The notes: generated from the sequence alone by a model not told the origin. Counted from the first letter of the stretch, positions 1 to 7,854 are shown. The stretch: DNA of 9,271 nucleotides from an uncultured Porphyromonadaceae bacterium (GCA_905193395.1 CAJJOO010000030.1:1-9271); one strand, 5' to 3'. Numbers and translations: made by a program.

Positions 1-17
1 AGTTTAATATTAATCAT
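1..17 (-). CDS. Possible start of a downstream immunity gene, cut by window edge
   Basis: An ATG read leftwards from base 17 gives M-I-N-I-K and runs open to the window edge, 35 nt after the toxin stop codon. Rhs-type toxins are normally followed directly by an immunity gene on the same strand, and the DNA here remains AT-rich like the toxin tail. Only five codons are visible and there is no clear ribosome-binding site, so this is a positional guess. Confidence 0.2.
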
Positions 18-52
18 TTAACCGCAGTAGTTGGATTTTTATCGCACCACTA

Positions 53-568
53 CTAATAGAATGATATACTCCACTTGCATTGGCTTTCCTTACTGGTTTC
101 ACCGATAGACTCATCTGTATCTTCCGAATATTTTGACAAAACAACACCAGGCAACTTATTGTTGCAATTCTCAATATCGGCTGAAGACTCATTAATACTC
201 CAATCGTCGAGGGCTCTCTTCAGATTCGGATGGGTATGTACATCATAAACAGTATTAATATCTGGTATATAATTCAGACCATTCTCAGTCCCATTATAGA
301 TAGGCGTCATTTCGTTCTCCCTACTTACACCGAACCCATGCTCACAATTGTCTTCCATTGTTTTGCTGATACACTCCTTCATTTGCGACATAACTTGTAC
401 GCTTGGTAACGGGATATAATATTCATTAGCAATAAATGAAAGAGCATATATCACTTCAATATCTATTTTATAATTACTATATGTAAGAAGCAGATATATA
501 CCGTGATCATCCGGATTCGGGTCATCAATATTTATACTTTCTCCATTCAAATTATAAAAATACATCAT
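53..568 (-). other. Exchangeable C-terminal effector domain, JAB/JAMM metallopeptidase-like
   Basis: Residues 1790-1960 of the Rhs protein. The first 20 or so residues (FYNLNGESINIDD) look like the short linker common after Rhs cores. Next comes a segment with a JAMM-type zinc-site pattern: E1865 in CEHGFGV, H1900-T-H1902-P, then S1917-S-A-D1920. JAB/JAMM enzymes use E, HxH and SxxD to bind zinc and activate water for isopeptide or peptide cleavage, and JAB-type domains are known as tips of Rhs-like polymorphic toxins. The gap from HxHP to SxxD is longer than usual, so S1913/E1916 might be the actual pair, or a DUF4329-like relative may be the better label. The coding DNA is strikingly AT-rich compared with the core, which supports separate acquisition. 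Confidence 0.68.
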
Positions 569-3500
569 TCCCGTGGGGTCGGTGTTCATTACGGGGTTGG
601 CGCCGCAGAACAGATAGGGGGAGTGCCAGGGCCGGACTTCTGACATTTGGTCGGGTGTAGTGAACATGGGGAAGCCCGAGGTGTAGCGGCGTGCGCCGAA
701 GTCGTATTCGTGCTGTCCGTCGACGGAGAGCAGTTCCTTGTCGCTGTACAGCCAGGGATTGATGTCGGCCTCGGGCTGCCGCCATGCCTCGCCGTAGGGA
801 TAGTAGTCGGTGCGCTGTGTCAGGTGCCCGTCGGCATCCACCACGCCGAGGTTATTGCCCTGATAGTCTGGCATATAGTAACAGGCGCGCCCGCGGCCGT
901 CGAAATATCCGCCGGCAAAGCGCATCATCACCACCGAGTCGCCCACCGTAACCTGCCCGTCGCCGCTGTAACCGCGAACGGCCGTCACGCGATAGCGTGT
1001 AGGCTTGCCGGCCACCACCTGCCCCACGGCCTCATAGAAAATTGTCTTCAGCAGGTTGCCCCGGCCGTCGTAGGTCATCGTGTGCTTGTGGCCGTCGTCG
1101 AAGATTATCGTCACGGGCTGTCCGCGGTGGTTGTAGTCGATGCGGCGGATTCCGCGCGAGGTGTCGGCCGTCACCCGCCCGGCATCGTCGTAACTCAGTT
1201 CGGCCTGTTCGTGGATTCCGGCGCCTGTGCGGCCCTCGAAGGTTGCGGGGTTGTCGCCCTCGTTGGTGAAGCCGACCGGGCGGTTGCCCGAATGTGTGAC
1301 GGTGATGATGTCGAGGTCGCCGAAGGTCTCGGCGCCCGAGGGCAGGCGCCCGGTGATGCCTTTGCGCATCAGGCGCTGTATGTTGCCGCGTGGGTCATAT
1401 TCGTAGGCGCAGGTGAAGTTCCGGCCGGGCGTGCCCGAATACCGCGCTCCGACAAGGCGGCCCATGGCGTCGTAAGTGTAGTCGTAGCGGTTTCCGTCCC
1501 AGATACGCGAGGAAATAAAGCCGTTGAAGCGGGGTGTGGCTCCGTCGGCGTAGAGCATCGTTTCGGTGAATGTCCCGCCGGAATAGTCGAATCTGCGGCC
1601 GTTCACCCAGCCGTGTACATCGTAGGCCGCGGATATCGAGGCGTTGGCGCCCAGAGAGGTGCGAGCGACGCGCCCGGCGCGGTCGTAGGACACGGCGACG
1701 CGGGCCGTGTCGGAAAGTTGCACCGCGGTGAGGCCGCCGTCGGCTGTCATGGCGGTTGCCTGAACGCCGCCGACAGTGCCTCTGACGGGGCGGGAGGCCT
1801 TGCTTATCTTTCTCGACGTGACGCGGCCGCAGGCGTCGTAGGTGTATTGCACCGTGAAATCGTCGTATGGCGAACCGGAGGGATAGACAGTCGACACCGT
1901 GAGTGGGCGTCCGTCGGGGGTATAGGTCGTGGTGGTGCGTCCGGTGTTGTAGCCGGTGGCATAGCGTTCGATCTGACGCCCTTCGCCGTCGTAATAGTAT
2001 ACCTCGTAGCCGGGCACGCCGTAGATACCCGTCAACATTCCCGAGGGCTGCGCGATGCGCCGGGGCTTTATGTCCACACTTCCGGCCGGCACGGATGCGG
2101 CCTCGACCGTGTTCAGTGTCATCTCGTCCGAAAAGCGGAATTCGGCGCCGAGGCCTCGCAAGGTCAGGAAGGAATAGTCGTCGTAATACCACGCCGTTGT
2201 GGCCTTTGGATGCAACTGGCAGTCGGGGCTGAAGGAATATCCGCCCGTGTCCCATTCCTGGGGCGAGGCTGCGTCCAGAGTGGCCGTGTGGCAGGTGGCG
2301 GCCCAGTTCTCCACCTCGGTGTCGCCGTCGCCGGATTCCATTTCCACCACTTTGCGGCCGCAGGCATCGTAGCCGTAGATGGTCCAGACTCCGTCGGGCT
2401 GGTCGGGCGTGTGGAGGGCGGTCAGGCGGTCGGCAGGGTCGTAGAGACAGCGCGTCTCGCCCGCGCCGGGTATGTGTTTCGACACGAGACGGCCGCGGCT
2501 GTCGTAATCATACCGGAAAGCAAGATTCCGCATCACTTCGTCATCGCGGCTGTGGGTGCCGCTGACGCCGGGAGGCAGCACATAGCAGAGGCTGCCGAAA
2601 TCGTCGTAGACAAAGGCGGTGGACTGTCCGTCCTGCCGGCGGCACACCGTGAGGCCGCGCAGGTCGGAGTATGTCTCGACGACGATTCCGTCCTCGTCTG
2701 TCATACGTTTCAGCGTCAGCGTTCCGGGAGGATAGTTCCCGCGGCTCTCGACGCCTGTGGAAGTCACGGCATAGCGCACGCAACTGTGGGCGGCAAGGTC
2801 GTTGGTCAGCATTTCCACGGTGGCTGGATGGCCCTCCCAGGCTGTGCCGGCGTTTACGGATGCCGTTGCCATGGCGCGCGGCGACGGTTCGTAGACGGTT
2901 TCGGCATAGGCGCGGCTGTCGCCGTAATAATCGGCTACCGAAGCCGCGATATCCTCGGCCGACGCGGCGGCCGATGTCACCGGGGCGGCCGACCATGTCC
3001 GCGACAGACGGCCGGCCGAATCATATTGGCGCAGTGTGGCCACCATACCGCCGTCGACAGCCGTTATCACTCCGATGGAGCGGCCGAGGGCGTCGAATCG
3101 TTCGACGGTGGTATGCCCGGCCGTGGCCGTCAGCATATGTGTCGTGGTCACGCGGTTGTCGCCGTCGTGGCCGGTGCGATAGGTGTATTTACGTGCCAGA
3201 CGACCGTCTATGGACTGGCTGACGAGACGCCCGGCATTGTCGTAGGTGAATGTCTGTTCAATACCGGAGGGGTCGGTAAGGGCCGAGACTCCGACAAGGC
3301 CTTTCCACCGGGCTTGCGCGGCCTTCATGGTACCGGTGGTGAACGAGACGGGATAGAGTGCTTCGGCATCCCATGTCCAGGTGCGGCGGGTGAAGTCGTT
3401 CACACCCGTGGCCGAGGTTATGTTGCCGCAGTTGTCATAGGTGTACCTGGTCTGCGTCCATGATTCGGCACCGCGTTTTTTCCAGACGTGCAGCGGGCGG

Positions 3501-5935
3501 AAAAGGGATGACGAAATACCTTGCATCTGAAGGCCATATCCGGAGCCCGCACCGCCGTTGAAGCGTTCGTTTACCTCCGTGAGGATGCCGACGGCACCGG
3601 CAGCCTGCATCAGGGCGCACGGTTCGGGTCCCTGGGAGTCGGCATAGCCGTAAACCGTAGTTATGAGGTCGGTGCCGTTGCCCAGCGTTTTCTGTTTCAC
3701 AAGCATGGTTCCGGGCCGATAGACGTATTCCTCGCGCTGCGTAATGCTGCCGTTTGGGAAATACTGTGTCGTGACCGTGGATTTCAGCCGTTCGGTCCGG
3801 TCAACGACAGTATATCCCTGTATGTGATACCATTTGTACAAGTCGGCAGACAGGGGTATTGGCCCGAGCGGCCATGGCAGACCATATTGCGGCTTTTCCA
3901 GCCAACGTGCCATGGAGACGTTTACTACGTGTTGGACGTCGCCGAAATCGGGGGCGTCAAGGTTGCCGTCAAGCAGAATCACATCTCTTGTTATCTGCGT
4001 ATTGTAGCCCGAACGGATATCCGACGAACTGACAAGTTCGTATGTGTACTCTGTTTTCTCGACTGGAGTATAGGTGCCGGATTCTGATTTATAAACAGTT
4101 TTCGAGGTGAGTTGCGGACCTTTGGAAAAGGCGGTGTTGATTGTCACGGGGTTTACCTTTCCCCATGTGCGCAGCACGCGGTTCGGCTCCGTCAGAGTGG
4201 TAAAGCGGTATTCAGTCTTGCCTTCGGGGTGAATCTCGGTCACGGCGTCATACCAGAGCGGCGTGGCGCCCGTCTGTCCCGCGAGGTAGTTTGATGTGCC
4301 GCTCACCGTCAGATAATAGTCGAGATACAGAGCACATGCGTCAAGCGAACTCTGCGAACCCGTATAACGGTTTTCGCAGATATATGATTCGCTGACAAAT
4401 GTCTCGGGCAGCGGCACCGCAATCACACGTGCCAGTCCGTTGCCATTGTCGCCGTAGACATAGCGGCGCGTGACGGGCGACGTGTCGTCGGGGCCGTCGT
4501 ACATGGCTATTGCCTTTACACGCAGGCCGCCGCCTTCGCTGAGCGTCGATACCCCGATACGCGCTATTACGGTAGTGTCCGTGGTGGACTGCGGCGCGAA
4601 TCTGTGAGGCTCGTATTCCCAGGTCAGGATTCCTCCGGTTGGAGTCACTGCCTTTTCAAGGATATGGGCGCGCATTAACGCCGTGTCGACGCTGCGGTCG
4701 GCGCCACGTATCGGCGTGCCCGACGCGAAGTGTGAGCCGGGTCCGCAGAGCGGATTTATCGTGGGCCATGTCTCAAGATTCGGAGATTGCTTCCCGTTGT
4801 AGAATCCCCACCAGTCGCGGCCGGACCGTCTATCGAAATCCTGCGGGTTGTATTCGAAGCGGTAAATGCCCGTGCCGGCGATATTGACTTCGTCAAGAGT
4901 CTTTCCCTTGTCACCGTGCAAGAATGTGGCACTGAATACCTGCTCGCCGCTGCTGTTGCGGACAGTCATCCCCGACAGCATGTTAAACGAATAAGTCAGC
5001 GTCGCCTTGCCGCCCGGGAAGGTGACGGACTTCAGGTCCTTGGTGTTCTGATAGCTGGCGGCACGTCCGTAATCGCTGAGGTCGGTTTCGGCGTATTCGG
5101 AAAATATCGGTGGAATATCGCTGTAAATCAACGAAGTTGTCCATGTCGCGGACGTTCCGTGATATCTGTGGTCGTTCAGTTCCCAGCCGAAGTCGATTTT
5201 ACGTCCGGACGGGAGCGTGATGTCGCTCAGCAGCCATTCCGTGCGCATTGCCGTTGAGCCTATATACTCGCCCTCGGTGGCGAAATTGTATATCACGCCG
5301 TGCGGGTCCGTGACTTCTATATAAGAGAGGCGTTTGTCGCCCTCGACCCTGTATTCGGAACTCGCGGGACCATAAAAGCGGTTGCCGACCTTTATCATCG
5401 TAAGGGTGGCATCGGGTAGATAAAGGGTGAATATATCCCGTTCGGTATCGAAACGGTTAAGGGTGTCGAGGTTTGCCGCGGTCATGGAGTTCTTTGCCGT
5501 GATGCAGCGGAAAGCCAGTTCATAGTCGCTTTCGAACTGCAACTGAGACACGTCGCCTTTGAACTCGAAATATTCGTCAGGACGGTTGAAAATCTGTCGC
5601 ACAACTCTCAGCGGTGGTGTCAGGCTCCATCCGTAGCCCACCGGATGCGGGTCGTCGTCAACACGGATGCCGTTGGAGCGGTAACTCAGCGCGATGGGGA
5701 TTGATACGCCCTCGACACTGATTGTATATAACGGGATCTCGTAGGTAGCCGCTCCGGTAAGGATGGCGGGCGCGGGTATTGTCACTTCACGCACCTTGCG
5801 GGCCTGGGGACTTTCCGGCCAGACATTCGCATCGGGAAAGGGGATTTCTACGGCGGCCGCGGCAAATGCGGCGGCAATGAATGTCGCCACCGTCAGCAAA
5901 CGACGGTATATGCGTTTGGAAGTGCCCGTTTTCAT
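53..5935 (-). CDS. Secreted Rhs/YD-repeat polymorphic toxin-like protein with C-terminal JAB-like domain
   Basis: This 1960-residue protein belongs to the Rhs/YD-repeat superfamily, whose repeats build a hollow beta-shell around a C-terminal effector. Seen: basic N-terminus and hydrophobic Ala-rich stretch (residues about 8-28, likely cleavage near A27/A28, no lipobox Cys); a Bacteroidetes-type opening (residues about 60-105) ending in VGYGWSL; a long beta-rich region; YD repeats such as YTYDNCGN (about 835), FTYDNAGRL (about 895), YDYDSRGRL (about 1145), YTYDAMGRL (about 1488) and MTYDGRGNL (about 1622); an Rhs core (about 1670-1790) with DYYPYGEAW and PVMNTDPTGM; and a divergent tail (1790-1960). 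Start: the ATG lies 2 nt after the upstream TAA stop and directly precedes the signal peptide, suggesting translational coupling. No PAAR or VgrG-like part is visible, so export by Sec is inferred. Target and final location are unknown. Family call is very sure; toxin role is inferred. Confidence 0.95.
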   Translation of the reverse strand: MKTGTSKRIYRRLLTVATFIAAAFAAAAVEIPFPDANVWPESPQARKVREVTIPAPAILTGAATYEIPLYTISVEGVSIPIALSYRSNGIRVDDDPHPVGYGWSLTPPLRVVRQIFNRPDEYFEFKGDVSQLQFESDYELAFRCITAKNSMTAANLDTLNRFDTERDIFTLYLPDATLTMIKVGNRFYGPASSEYRVEGDKRLSYIEVTDPHGVIYNFATEGEYIGSTAMRTEWLLSDITLPSGRKIDFGWELNDHRYHGTSATWTTSLIYSDIPPIFSEYAETDLSDYGRAASYQNTKDLKSVTFPGGKATLTYSFNMLSGMTVRNSSGEQVFSATFLHGDKGKTLDEVNIAGTGIYRFEYNPQDFDRRSGRDWWGFYNGKQSPNLETWPTINPLCGPGSHFASGTPIRGADRSVDTALMRAHILEKAVTPTGGILTWEYEPHRFAPQSTTDTTVIARIGVSTLSEGGGLRVKAIAMYDGPDDTSPVTRRYVYGDNGNGLARVIAVPLPETFVSESYICENRYTGSQSSLDACALYLDYYLTVSGTSNYLAGQTGATPLWYDAVTEIHPEGKTEYRFTTLTEPNRVLRTWGKVNPVTINTAFSKGPQLTSKTVYKSESGTYTPVEKTEYTYELVSSSDIRSGYNTQITRDVILLDGNLDAPDFGDVQHVVNVSMARWLEKPQYGLPWPLGPIPLSADLYKWYHIQGYTVVDRTERLKSTVTTQYFPNGSITQREEYVYRPGTMLVKQKTLGNGTDLITTVYGYADSQGPEPCALMQAAGAVGILTEVNERFNGGAGSGYGLQMQGISSSLFRPLHVWKKRGAESWTQTRYTYDNCGNITSATGVNDFTRRTWTWDAEALYPVSFTTGTMKAAQARWKGLVGVSALTDPSGIEQTFTYDNAGRLVSQSIDGRLARKYTYRTGHDGDNRVTTTHMLTATAGHTTVERFDALGRSIGVITAVDGGMVATLRQYDSAGRLSRTWSAAPVTSAAASAEDIAASVADYYGDSRAYAETVYEPSPRAMATASVNAGTAWEGHPATVEMLTNDLAAHSCVRYAVTSTGVESRGNYPPGTLTLKRMTDEDGIVVETYSDLRGLTVCRRQDGQSTAFVYDDFGSLCYVLPPGVSGTHSRDDEVMRNLAFRYDYDSRGRLVSKHIPGAGETRCLYDPADRLTALHTPDQPDGVWTIYGYDACGRKVVEMESGDGDTEVENWAATCHTATLDAASPQEWDTGGYSFSPDCQLHPKATTAWYYDDYSFLTLRGLGAEFRFSDEMTLNTVEAASVPAGSVDIKPRRIAQPSGMLTGIYGVPGYEVYYYDGEGRQIERYATGYNTGRTTTTYTPDGRPLTVSTVYPSGSPYDDFTVQYTYDACGRVTSRKISKASRPVRGTVGGVQATAMTADGGLTAVQLSDTARVAVSYDRAGRVARTSLGANASISAAYDVHGWVNGRRFDYSGGTFTETMLYADGATPRFNGFISSRIWDGNRYDYTYDAMGRLVGARYSGTPGRNFTCAYEYDPRGNIQRLMRKGITGRLPSGAETFGDLDIITVTHSGNRPVGFTNEGDNPATFEGRTGAGIHEQAELSYDDAGRVTADTSRGIRRIDYNHRGQPVTIIFDDGHKHTMTYDGRGNLLKTIFYEAVGQVVAGKPTRYRVTAVRGYSGDGQVTVGDSVVMMRFAGGYFDGRGRACYYMPDYQGNNLGVVDADGHLTQRTDYYPYGEAWRQPEADINPWLYSDKELLSVDGQHEYDFGARRYTSGFPMFTTPDQMSEVRPWHSPYLFCGANPVMNTDPTGMMYFYNLNGESINIDDPNPDDHGIYLLLTYSNYKIDIEVIYALSFIANEYYIPLPSVQVMSQMKECISKTMEDNCEHGFGVSRENEMTPIYNGTENGLNYIPDINTVYDVHTHPNLKRALDDWSINESSADIENCNNKLPGVVLSKYSEDTDESIGETSKESQCKWSISFY
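1040..3450 (-). repeat. YD-repeat coding array
   Basis: This stretch of the Rhs gene encodes at least ten recognisable YD units of the form Y-x-Y/F-D-x-x-G-R. On the plus strand they appear as recurring blocks built around GTCGTA, often preceded by CGGCCG or GCCCGG, for example near 1185, 1465, 1672, 1820, 2360, 2490, 3225 and 3430. The copies are diverged rather than identical, as expected of an old protein repeat and not of a recent DNA expansion. The repeats should form the wall of the beta-cocoon. Confidence 0.85.
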
Positions 5936-5937
5936 GA

Positions 5938-6885
5938 TTATTCCGACTTTATATAGAATGTAGTCTCCTTGTCACAGAATCTGGACGTGACCACATATCG
6001 GCCGTAGGGCAGACTGCGCAGGTCTATATCGCGGCTTTCGCCGTCTGCCAGGACCACTATCTCGGACAGGTGGGGGAGTCCGTCGTCCGTAGTTACTGTC
6101 ACGGTTCCCGTCACGGTGGTTCCGGATTCGATTTGGGCAACTAAGGTCAGCACGCCTTCCGTCATGACGGACCATACGTAACACTCGGATTCGGAGCCTT
6201 TTGCCGTCCCGTCAAGATACACGAGGCATCCCTTGGTTTCCTGAGAGGTTTCGCCGCCATATTCGAAACTGCGGGTTTCCATGCCGACGGCCACGGGCAG
6301 CCTGTCGCCGGGAACAAACCAGCGGTACACGGTGGTTTCGAATCTGTCGAGGGAGTCCATATCAGCATCAAGAGGGAAGTCGCGCTCTTCGGGTGAAAGA
6401 GAGGCCAGATAGCGGCGCGTTTCGGCAACCGCTATCGCAGGAATACTGTCGCCTGACGGGGTAATGACAGTTCCGCGGCGCACGGCCGATACATGCTGGC
6501 TGCCCTGCTCGGCGACCTTAAAGGTACGGCTGTATTTTCCGCGGGCGGTATAGTCGGTTTCATATCCGGTGGCCGTGTGGGTTGCGAAACCTGAAACGAG
6601 CGGGTCGGTGAATTTCAGACGCAGCAACTGTGTGTCTTCCTGTATGAGGAACGAAGTATCTCCGTCAACCTTATGCCAGTAGGTGCGCCCGAGGATTTCT
6701 TCGGAAACCAAGGTGTCGCCATAACATACGTAAGTAGCCGCGGGACGCCCGATAGTCTCCGCATTGCTGAAATCCCAGACCTCGCTTGTAAATTTGGGAA
6801 TATCCGGAAGATAGCCTTTGAAATCCCTTGCCGAAGCGGTTTCAAAAAGCAGTAGTGTGATGAAGATATATAAAAATTTTCCCAT
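5938..6885 (-). CDS. Secreted protein of unknown function, first gene of the Rhs operon
   Basis: A 315-residue protein I cannot assign to a named family. It begins with a classic signal peptide (hydrophobic residues about 4-16, likely cleavage after TASA, residue 19), so it should be exported. The mature part is rich in alternating hydrophobic/polar segments, suggesting beta structure, with a central GTVITPSGDSIPAIAV segment, a later YRWFVPGDRLPVAV segment, and a C-terminal block (about 265-315) containing SLPYGRYVV that resembles the final strands of a small secreted beta-sandwich. I see no catalytic motif and no lipobox. Its stop lies 2 nt before the Rhs start, and a good promoter lies just upstream of its own start, so the two genes are almost certainly co-transcribed. 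A role as chaperone, surface partner or accessory factor for the Rhs protein is inferred from position only. Confidence 0.85.
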   Translation of the reverse strand: MGKFLYIFITLLLFETASARDFKGYLPDIPKFTSEVWDFSNAETIGRPAATYVCYGDTLVSEEILGRTYWHKVDGDTSFLIQEDTQLLRLKFTDPLVSGFATHTATGYETDYTARGKYSRTFKVAEQGSQHVSAVRRGTVITPSGDSIPAIAVAETRRYLASLSPEERDFPLDADMDSLDRFETTVYRWFVPGDRLPVAVGMETRSFEYGGETSQETKGCLVYLDGTAKGSESECYVWSVMTEGVLTLVAQIESGTTVTGTVTVTTDDGLPHLSEIVVLADGESRDIDLRSLPYGRYVVTSRFCDKETTFYIKSE

Positions 6886-6901
6886 GACGGATAATTTTTA
6901 G

Positions 6902-6932
6902 CAAATATACCACATCGGGGAAGTTATGTCAA
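6902..6932 (-). promoter_or_regulatory. Bacteroidetes-type promoter of the Rhs operon
   Basis: Reading leftwards, a TTG (-33 type, 6932-6930, within TTGACA) is followed after 20 nt by TATATTTG (6909-6902). This fits the Bacteroidetes primary-sigma consensus TTG-N19-21-TAnnTTTG exactly. Transcription should start a few bases further on, leaving an A/T-rich leader of only about 10-13 nt before the ATG at 6885. Confidence 0.75.
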
Positions 6933-6971
6933 TAGAATTTGTTGTTATTTAGATAATTTTAACACAGTGGC

Positions 6972-7019
6972 AAAGAAACGCGGCCACGTGGTTGGCAAGA
7001 GGCGAAAAGGAACGCGGCC
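6972..7019. repeat. Short direct repeat in the intergenic region
   Basis: Two 14-nt copies, AAAGAAACGCGGCC at 6972-6985 and AAAGGAACGCGGCC at 7006-7019, differ at one base and are offset by 34 nt. An 8-bp palindrome, CCACGTGG, lies just after the first copy at 6984-6991. Function unknown; chance similarity in GC-rich DNA is possible. Confidence 0.4.
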
Positions 7020-7118
7020 GGTCCCCCTGGCGCGGAACCCGAGGAGACGCGAAACCTGGGAAAGCGCCATTTTCGCCGTGGATGGAACCGCGGCCGCAGA
7101 GCGGTCGCTATCCCTTCG

Positions 7119-7137
7119 CCGCGGCCGGACGCCGCGG
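7119..7137 (-). terminator. GC-rich hairpin directly after the DUF4294 stop codon
   Basis: In transcript sense, CCGCGGC and GCCGCGG form a perfect 7-bp stem around the 5-nt loop GTCCG, beginning 2 nt after the TAA stop. No U-tract follows, so it is not a textbook intrinsic terminator. It could stabilise the 3' end of the mRNA or work with other factors. Confidence 0.4.
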
Positions 7138-7139
7138 GA

Positions 7140-7778
7140 TTACAGCCAGCCTTCTTCGATGCCGGTGGCGACGCGGTCGATGATGGCGTCTTCGCGGTTT
7201 TTGGAGGGGCGGAAGTCGCTTTTCAGCGATACGCCGAAGAGGCGCCCGAAACCCTGCCAGAAGGCGGCGCGGAAGGTGCCCAGGAAGGCCTTGACAATGT
7301 CGTAACTGGACTGGTGGGTCTCGCGCTGGATCAGTTTGACGAGCATTTTGGCCTGGCGGCGGCTGAAGCGTTTCAGAACCGGCTTATATTGCTCGAACAG
7401 GGCGCTTTCCATGTCCTTTAGGTATTTTTCGCGTTCCTTGACGGTGGGGAAGGTCTCGATGTATTCGTAGGTCTCGATGAGGGTTTCGGCTATGAGTTTG
7501 GCATATGGCAGCGTGAGACGGACGTCACGCACGGTGCGCCAGTAGAACTGCTCCTCCTTTCGGTTGCGGAATTTCATGGGCGGGTAGCACGTGATTCCGC
7601 GCAGTTTTATCACGGCGATGGTGTCGCCGGTAGGCTCTACGTAGTATGAATATCCCAGGACGTAGGGGCTGCGGCCGCTGCCCGGATTCGTGAGCGTGCG
7701 GCCCTGGGGCGCGGCCTGCGACCACGCCGCGCAGCAGACAGTTGCGACCAATGCTACAAAAAATCCTTTGAACGACAT
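7140..7778 (-). CDS. Secreted DUF4294 family protein
   Basis: A 212-residue protein matching the Bacteroidetes DUF4294 family, whose biochemical function is not known to me. Seen: signal peptide (residues 1 to about 23, hydrophobic FFVALVATVCCAAW, Ala-rich cleavage region); a short beta-rich segment including GDTIAVIKLRGI; then the family hallmark helical region with FYWRTVRDVRLTLPYAKL (about 80-97), KEREKYLKDME (about 114-124), LVKLIQRETHQSSYDIVKA (about 145-163) and FWQGFGRLFGVSLK (about 172-185). Length and layout look complete. The start is the ATG directly in front of the signal peptide. It lies 76 nt downstream of the phospholipase stop with no clear TAnnTTTG box between them, so it is probably read from the phospholipase promoter. 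Its position suggests an envelope role, but that is inference. Confidence 0.9.
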   Translation of the reverse strand: MSFKGFFVALVATVCCAAWSQAAPQGRTLTNPGSGRSPYVLGYSYYVEPTGDTIAVIKLRGITCYPPMKFRNRKEEQFYWRTVRDVRLTLPYAKLIAETLIETYEYIETFPTVKEREKYLKDMESALFEQYKPVLKRFSRRQAKMLVKLIQRETHQSSYDIVKAFLGTFRAAFWQGFGRLFGVSLKSDFRPSKNREDAIIDRVATGIEEGWL

Positions 7779-7854
7779 ACCATTGATATAACGTGCCGCC
7801 GGGGCGCATTATTGTGATAACACCGGCCGGGCGGCCATTGTTTTGGCGCCGGCG

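Larger units (their letters stand above)
6886..7139. other. Intergenic region between the DUF4294 gene and the Rhs operon
   Basis: This 254-nt gap has two unlike halves. Bases 6886-6965 are AT-rich and hold the operon promoter. Bases 6966-7139 are GC-rich, with the direct repeat, several short palindromes (CCACGTGG, GCGGCCGC at 7090-7097) and the hairpin next to the DUF4294 stop. A plus-strand open frame begins at 6967 but continues into the antisense of the DUF4294 gene and looks like a composition artefact. No convincing gene is seen. Confidence 0.6.

Noticed and set aside
10..192. A 60-codon minus-strand frame overlapping the end of the effector domain
   Set aside because: Considered as an immunity gene or frameshifted tail, but it sits almost entirely inside the toxin frame, has no ribosome-binding signal and no resemblance to an immunity protein.
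1040..3450. The regular GTCGTA-containing blocks as a CRISPR array or tandem DNA repeat
   Set aside because: Spacing and sequence vary, and every block translates in frame to a YD motif, so they are protein repeats.
647..3463. A 938-codon open frame on the plus strand opposite the Rhs repeats
   Set aside because: It lies wholly antisense to the well-supported Rhs frame. Its product is a monotonous Gly/Val/Ala/His/Arg-rich string without domains, and the long opening follows from GC-rich YD-repeat codons that rarely produce antisense stops.
6967..7305. A 112-codon basic plus-strand frame starting in the intergenic region
   Set aside because: Half of it is antisense to the DUF4294 gene and the remainder is Arg/Lys-rich translation of GC-rich spacer; no promoter or domain supports it.
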